From JACOND01 sp965202795 (lineage in GTDB: Bacteria; Bdellovibrionota; Bdellovibrionia; Bdellovibrionales; UBA1609): a DNA stretch of 64,000 nt. The notes beneath the pieces are model-generated. The model was not told the origin of the DNA. It was given only the letters and a program-made list of their open reading frames with translations, and made no database searches. The stretch covers positions 1,488,001 through 1,552,000 of the forward strand of contig OZ241848.1 in the NCBI GenBank assembly GCA_965202795.1. Direction: 5' to 3'. Position numbers and translations under genes: made by a program. Of the stretch, positions 59,443-64,000 are shown piece by piece (within the stretch, counting starts at the first letter, position 1; each line of letters opens with the position of its first letter).

Positions 59443-61770
59443 ATGAAAAAAACGAATAAAAAAACAAATAAAAAGGCGAATCGATCGAGCGGGGCGGAGA
59501 AGCCGGGCAGAGCGGGCCGGACGGCCCGGGCGGACAAAATGAGCGGGGCAAAGAAGCCGGCCCGGCTGGATTTGCGGTCCATGAGCGTTGTGGATGATCA
59601 AAAAAGAAAGCTGAGGCGGCTTTTCCCGGAGGTTTTTTCTGAAAAGAACATTGACTGGGAAAAGCTGAAGGTCTCGCTGGGCAGGCATCTGGAATCCGGC
59701 CGGGAGCTTTACAATATTAACTGGCCCGGCAGGGGAGGCTGCTTTCGCATCATTCAAGAGCCAAGCCTTGGAGCTTTAAAGCCCCGCAAAAAAGAGAGCC
59801 TTGACTGGGAGAGCTCGCGGAACCTGTTTATAGAGGGGGACAATTTGGAGGTTTTAAAGCTCCTGCAAAGGTCTTATTATGAAAAAGTGAAGATGATTTA
59901 TATTGACCCGCCCTACAACACCGGGAAGGATTTTATCTATCCCGACAAATATTCGGAATCTCTGGAAACTTATCTGCGGTATACGGGGCAGAAAGGCGCT
60001 GACGGGCAAAAGTTTTCCACCAATCAGGAAACTGACGGGCGGTTTCACTCCAACTGGCTCAATATGATGTATCCACGCCTGTATCTTGCAAGAAATCTTT
60101 TGAGGGATGACGGCGTGATTTTTATCAGCATTGACGACAATGAAATCGCCAACCTCAGAAAAATCTGCGACGAAATTTTCGGCGAGGAGAATTTTGTTAA
60201 TATAATTTCCGCTAAAATGAAAAATATAGCGGGGGCAAGCGGCGGCGGAGAAGACAAAAGGCTGAAAAAAAATATTGAGTTTGTTCTTGTTTATTCAAAA
60301 AATTATGATGAGTTAAAGCCATTTAATTCAGTCTATAAATTAACAGAAATCTGCAATTTAATTAAATATTATGAGTATAACAATATCAGCTGGAAATACA
60401 CTTCAGTTTTGGTCAGTCCGGGCAGAGAAAAATATCTCACATCCGCCAAAGACGGCGATGGAAATGAAATAAAAATTTTTAAAAGACAGAATCCAATAAT
60501 CAAATCTGTTCAGGCTTTAGCCAAAGAGGAAAAAGCCTCTCAAAAAGATATTTATTACAGATATATTGACAAAATATTCACAACAGCCATGCCTCAAAGC
60601 TCTATCAGAGTCAGGGCAGCAAAAGCCATAGACGCGCTAAATTCCTCTTCCGATCTGCATTCAATAAAATACATTCCCAAAACAGGCAAACACAAGGGAA
60701 AAATTTATGAGCAGTTTTATAAAGGGGAAAAAAAGCGCCTTTTGACATGGCTGAGAGATGTCACAGAAAAAAAGAAAGGCAAAATATATAAAAAAGATCT
60801 TCTTGGCACTTTATGGGATGACTTAAACTTAAACAATCTCACAAAAGAGGGAGGGGTTAAGTTTGAAAGCGGCAAAAAGCCTTTAAAGCTTTTGGAAAAC
60901 ATAATCTCCATGGCAGCAGCGGACAAAGACTCAATTATTTTGGATTTTTTTGCGGGATCGGGGACGACAGCCCATGCGGTTTATGAAAAAAACCTGGAGG
61001 ATGGCGGAAGCAGAAGATACATTTGCGTTCAGCTGCCTGAGCCGATAGATAAAAATGCGGAAGCCTATAAGGCGGGATGCAAAACCATTGCCGATATAGG
61101 AAAGGAGCGGATCCGCCGGGCTGTTAAGCAGCTCAAAGCAAAAGCCGGGGAGGCGGAAAAGCCGCTTTCAGCGCGGCGCCGCGGCGCGGGCAAAGCCGCG
61201 GCAGGCAGCCGGCAGGTCCTGCTTTTTCAGGAAAGGGATCGGGCAGGCAAAGCCAGGGGCCGCTTAGGCAAATCAGCTGGCTCCCAGAATGCCGGGAGAG
61301 ACAATCAAAGCGCCAGTGACAATAGCGGCGCCGGCAAAAATATAAATGATATGGACTGGGGCTTTCGGGTTTTTAAGCTGGATGAGTCCAATTTCAGAAT
61401 ATGGGACGGAAAAATGCGCGCGGACAAAAAACCCGGGGAGCAAATAGAGCTGCGCCTGGACAGAGCGATTGACAAAAACGCCTCTGAAGATGACTTGCTC
61501 TATGAAATTCTTATCAAAACAGGCTTTCAGCTCACAGCAAAAGTCCAGCCCTTGAGGCTGGCGGGCCAGGTGATTTTCTCTGTGGAGGGCGATGCTTTGC
61601 TGATCTGCCTTCAGAGGAAGATTTCAAAACATCTGATTATTGAAATGGCAAAGCGATGCCCCGCCCGGGTGATTTGCCTTGACAGGGGCTTTGATGGCAA
61701 TGACTGGCTTAAAACAAACGCCAAAGAAATGTTCAAGTCCTTTGGAGTCAGGGACTTTAAGACAGTGTAA
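59443..61770 (+). CDS. mod: Type III restriction-modification methyltransferase (Mod)
   Basis: 775-residue beta-class N6-adenine methyltransferase. Catalytic IDPPYNTGKDFIYPDKY (D155-P-P-Y) precedes the SAM site LDFFAGSGTTAHAV (about 499-512). The target-recognition region lies between (about 230-430) and is AT-rich compared with the ends. An in-frame low-complexity insertion (about 567-630, with PLSARRRGAGKAAAG, GKSAGSQNAGRDN) separates the methyltransferase from its C-terminal domain. Start at ATG 59443 after AAAGGGGGATTT; 23 nt after the ATPase gene. Works with the Res subunit encoded further on; Mod alone can methylate. Confidence 0.9.
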   Translation: MKKTNKKTNKKANRSSGAEKPGRAGRTARADKMSGAKKPARLDLRSMSVVDDQKRKLRRLFPEVFSEKNIDWEKLKVSLGRHLESGRELYNINWPGRGGCFRIIQEPSLGALKPRKKESLDWESSRNLFIEGDNLEVLKLLQRSYYEKVKMIYIDPPYNTGKDFIYPDKYSESLETYLRYTGQKGADGQKFSTNQETDGRFHSNWLNMMYPRLYLARNLLRDDGVIFISIDDNEIANLRKICDEIFGEENFVNIISAKMKNIAGASGGGEDKRLKKNIEFVLVYSKNYDELKPFNSVYKLTEICNLIKYYEYNNISWKYTSVLVSPGREKYLTSAKDGDGNEIKIFKRQNPIIKSVQALAKEEKASQKDIYYRYIDKIFTTAMPQSSIRVRAAKAIDALNSSSDLHSIKYIPKTGKHKGKIYEQFYKGEKKRLLTWLRDVTEKKKGKIYKKDLLGTLWDDLNLNNLTKEGGVKFESGKKPLKLLENIISMAAADKDSIILDFFAGSGTTAHAVYEKNLEDGGSRRYICVQLPEPIDKNAEAYKAGCKTIADIGKERIRRAVKQLKAKAGEAEKPLSARRRGAGKAAAGSRQVLLFQERDRAGKARGRLGKSAGSQNAGRDNQSASDNSGAGKNINDMDWGFRVFKLDESNFRIWDGKMRADKKPGEQIELRLDRAIDKNASEDDLLYEILIKTGFQLTAKVQPLRLAGQVIFSVEGDALLICLQRKISKHLIIEMAKRCPARVICLDRGFDGNDWLKTNAKEMFKSFGVRDFKTV

Positions 61771-61875
61771 AAGCAAAAAAAGATATTATGATTAAAGGCT
61801 GAAAAGCGCTGCAGGGATGAGAAAAAAAGCCATTGTCTCTTAAGGCCTTGGGCTAAAAATTTTAAGGAGGGCAAA

Positions 61876-62973
61876 ATGAGCAAAAAACTGTTTTCGCCAA
61901 AATTTAAAATCACCCAGCCGATGCTGGGCGGTTTAATGAAAATTGAAAAAGCCAGAGGGTTTTTGGAAGCGGCCAGACTCTCTGATCAATGGATAAAAAA
62001 AATGAGCCGAAGCGCTTTTCTTTTAGAAACTCATCACACAACCCATATAGAGGGAACCCGGCTTTCGCTTGAGCAGTCAGCGGAGATTTTGGCCGGCCGC
62101 CGCCCCCCCGGAGCGGACAAAGAGGACATAAAAGAGGTGAAAAATTACAAAGACGCTTTTGATTTGATGCTGAATTATCTGAAAAAAGAGAGCGCGGTCA
62201 AAGAATCCCTTGTCAAAGAGATTCATAAAGAGCTGGTCAAAGGGGTTCGGGGAAACCGGGCCCAGCCCGGCCGGTATCGGGACCTGCAAAATTATGTGGG
62301 AAATGCCATGACCGGCGAGATTATTTACACGCCTCCCAAGCCTGAGGCGGTCCCCGCCCTTATGAAGGATTTTGTGAGATGGATCAATCAGGAAACAAAG
62401 ATTCATCCGGTTTTAAAAAGCGGCATTATCCAGTTTCAGTTTGTTCATATCCATCCTTTTGTTGACGGAAATGGCCGGGCCTCGCGGCTGCTTTGCGCCT
62501 TTTATCTCTATAAATCAGATTACGATTTTAAAAGGCTTTTTTCCATCAGCGAGTATTATGACAAGGACAGAAAAAGCTTTTACAGCGCCATTCAGTCTGT
62601 CCGGGAAAGCGGCATGGATATGACATTTTGGCTTGAGTATTTTGTCCAGGGGCTGCTGTCTCAAATGAGCGGGGCTGTGGAGGCCGGAAAAAAGGTTATT
62701 TTTAAAGACGCCCTGATGCAAAACCATAATTTATCGCAAAGGCAGGGCCTGGTCATTGAGCATATCCTGGAAAACGGAAAGCTCCTCCCAAAGGATTTTG
62801 AAGAGCTTTGCTCAAAAATGAGCGGGCCGGGCAAAGCAGGGCAAAAGCAGACAATATCCAAGGTGACTAAAAGAACACTGCAAAGAGATTTGAAAGATAT
62901 GGCTGACAAGAAAATCATTGAGGCGGAAGGAAAGACCAACCGGCAGTTTTACCGCCTTTCAGGAAAAGGTTAA
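61876..62973 (+). CDS. Fic-family protein (AMPylase-like) with C-terminal HTH
   Basis: 365 residues. The Fic active loop is HPFVDGNGRASR (H193), matching H-x-F-x-(D/E)-G-N-G-R-x-x-R, so it should transfer AMP or a related group from a nucleotide to a protein side chain. The inhibitory helix is present at the N-terminus: TTHIEGTRLS, T55-x3-E59-G60, the class II pattern. The C-terminal 80 residues are a winged-helix domain (QRQGLVIEHILENGKLLPKD, VTKRTLQRDLKDMADKKIIE). AAGGAGGGCAAA precedes ATG 61876. It stands between mod and res. Confidence 0.9.
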   Translation: MSKKLFSPKFKITQPMLGGLMKIEKARGFLEAARLSDQWIKKMSRSAFLLETHHTTHIEGTRLSLEQSAEILAGRRPPGADKEDIKEVKNYKDAFDLMLNYLKKESAVKESLVKEIHKELVKGVRGNRAQPGRYRDLQNYVGNAMTGEIIYTPPKPEAVPALMKDFVRWINQETKIHPVLKSGIIQFQFVHIHPFVDGNGRASRLLCAFYLYKSDYDFKRLFSISEYYDKDRKSFYSAIQSVRESGMDMTFWLEYFVQGLLSQMSGAVEAGKKVIFKDALMQNHNLSQRQGLVIEHILENGKLLPKDFEELCSKMSGPGKAGQKQTISKVTKRTLQRDLKDMADKKIIEAEGKTNRQFYRLSGKG

Positions 62974-63215
62974 ACTTGCGGCAAAACTGCGGCCTGTTTG
63001 CGACAAACTTGCGACAAACTTGCGACAAACTTGCGACAAAACTTGCGACAAAACTTGCGACAAAACTTGCGACAAACTTTGCGACATGTTTGCGACATGT
63101 TTGCGACAAACTTTGCGACATGTTTGCGACATGTTTGCGACAAACTAGCGGCAAACTAGCGGCAAACTAGCGGCAAAACTAGCGGCAAAACTAGCGGCAA
63201 AACTAGCGGCATGTT
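62974..63215 (+). repeat. 11-12 bp minisatellite between fic and res
   Basis: About twenty units: first AAACTTGCGAC (with an occasional extra A), then ATGTTTGCGAC, then AAACTAGCGGC. No spacers. Begins directly after the Fic stop. The same motif ends the gene at 52470-52742. Confidence 0.9.
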
Positions 63216-63280
63216 TGCGGAATGAGGGCTTGTAAATGCTTGAAAATACAATAAAAACCGCTTTTGAGGGAGCGGAGGGG
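63155..63280 (+). repeat. Right copy of the cassette-flanking repeat
   Basis: Matches 52690-52790: AGCGGCATGTTTGCGGAATG, GCTTGTAAATGCTTGAAAAT, and AAAACCGCTTTTGAGGGAGC correspond in order to the left copy. Confidence 0.7.
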
Positions 63281-63366
63281 AAAAGCCCCGGGAGCTGCCG
63301 GGAATCCGGCTCTCGAAAGCTAAGCGGGGGCGGGGTTTCGCCAAAGCCGCAAAGAGGAAAAGCGCA

Positions 63367-64000
63367 ATGAAGCTCAAGTTTGACCCCGGCCAAAAGCATC
63401 AGCTGGACGCCATATCCGCGATAACGGATTTGTTTGCCGGCCAGAAGCCTGATTCTTATAAAATTTTTGGCGAATCCGGCGGGAAAATCGGCGAATTGCC
63501 GGAGCTTTCCGCGATTCCTGAGGGATATGCCGGCGGATATTATGGCAACAAGCTTGCCTTAAACAATGAAACCAGCTCAGAAAAAATCCGCAGCCAAATC
63601 GATAAGAGCCTGAAAGCTGTCCAAAAAAGAAACTCCATCATCTCTCAGGAAAGCGTGGAGTCCAAAGGGCTGAACTTTTCCGTGGAAATGGAGACAGGAA
63701 CGGGAAAAACATACACTTACCTCAGAACCATATTTGAGCTGCAAAGCCGATACGGATTTAAGAAATTTATTATCGCTGTCCCCTCAGTGGCCGTCAGAGA
63801 GGGGGTTTTAAAGTCTCTTGAAATCATGAAAGCGCATTTTAATGAGCTGTATAACAAACCGCTGTTTTTCCGGTTTGTTTATCAGTCTAAAAAGCCCGGC
63901 ATGCTCAGGGCTTTTGCCAGAGGCAGCAGCCTGCAGATAATGATTATCAACATAGACGCCTTTAACAAAGACAGCAACATCATCAGACAGCAGAGAGATC
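63367..64000 (+). CDS. res: Type III restriction enzyme Res subunit (cut by window)
   Basis: The first 211 codons of a DEAD-box restriction helicase-nuclease. N-terminus FDPGQKHQLDAISAITDLF is typical of type III Res; motif I is VEMETGTGKTYTYLRTIFEL, motif Ia FIIAVPSVAVREGV, and IMIINIDAFNK begins the next motif. ATG 63367 follows AAAGAGGAAAAGCGCA. The nuclease end lies outside the window. It pairs with mod (59443-61770), from which it is separated by fic and the minisatellite. Confidence 0.92.
   Translation, partial: MKLKFDPGQKHQLDAISAITDLFAGQKPDSYKIFGESGGKIGELPELSAIPEGYAGGYYGNKLALNNETSSEKIRSQIDKSLKAVQKRNSIISQESVESKGLNFSVEMETGTGKTYTYLRTIFELQSRYGFKKFIIAVPSVAVREGVLKSLEIMKAHFNELYNKPLFFRFVYQSKKPGMLRAFARGSSLQIMIINIDAFNKDSNIIRQQRD

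Noticed and set aside
62918..63170. Plus-strand frames with KLATNLRQTCDK-type repeats
   Set aside because: Translation of the 11-12 bp minisatellite; no independent start.
52791..64000. Known DISARM or BREX system
   Set aside because: No DrmA/DrmB/DrmC or PglZ/BrxC-like genes seen; the SNF2 helicase and methyltransferase alone do not establish either system.

Overview
The window looks like a chromosome segment from a Gram-negative bacterium of deltaproteobacterial or Bdellovibrionota type. The outer-membrane character comes from TamB, a TolC/RND pair and type II secretion GspL-GspM-GspN. Heme A synthase points to an aerobic respiratory chain. GspN, a DUF2799-like lipoprotein, a twitch-type radical SAM protein and an N-terminal-domain/HNH endonuclease of a kind common in Bdellovibrio relatives suggest the lineage. 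This assignment is inferred from gene families only; no rRNA is present.

Layout. 1-9.2 kb: housekeeping and envelope genes (MFS transporter cut by the window edge, Bcp peroxiredoxin, secreted trypsin-like protease, STAS protein, small lipoprotein, Mrp ATPase, RNase III, glycosyltransferase) and two minus-strand tRNA-Arg genes (anticodons CCT and TCG), each with decayed tRNA fragments beside it. 9.3-14.8 kb: DUF2799 lipoprotein, then overlapping tolC-like and RND pump genes with no adaptor gene. 14.8-20.9 kb: a mobile-element cluster (three Rpn/PD-(D/E)XK transposase-nuclease genes, one truncated, and an IS110/IS1111 element) bracketed by a 30-bp inverted repeat. 21-30.7 kb: a pilin, an HNH endonuclease with a repeat-swollen linker, many small exported or membrane proteins and a radical SAM protein. 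30.7-38.5 kb, minus strand: lpd-ctaA-TPR protein-tamB, tightly packed. 38.9-45.1 kb, plus strand: gspL-gspM-gspN-lysC and lysA. 45.3-47.5 kb: a secreted protein and a fourth Rpn gene. 48-52.4 kb: a methyltransferase-nuclease fusion, a dead IS1-like transposase and an orphan AAA ATPase, flanked by 174-bp direct repeats. 52.5-64 kb: a one-direction defence-like block encoding an HTH/ImmA protease, SNF2 helicase, small protein, SMC-like ATPase with zinc hook, type III Mod, Fic and Res (cut by the edge).

Two families of dispersed GC-rich repeats, here called A and B, run through the whole window. They sit between genes and also lie in frame inside coding sequences (two Rpn genes, the HNH gene, gspL and the 3' end of lysC), much as Rickettsia palindromic elements do. 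The Rpn genes all carry an internal Shine-Dalgarno/ATG pair that would yield a separate short C-terminal protein.

The main candidate for an undescribed system is the 52.8-64 kb block. A type III restriction-modification pair appears to be combined with a SNF2 translocase, a Rad50/RecF-like ATPase, a small linker protein, a Fic enzyme and an ImmA-type regulator in one transcription direction. Direct repeats at both sides (about 52.69-52.79 kb and 63.15-63.28 kb) suggest the central part arrived as a cassette.
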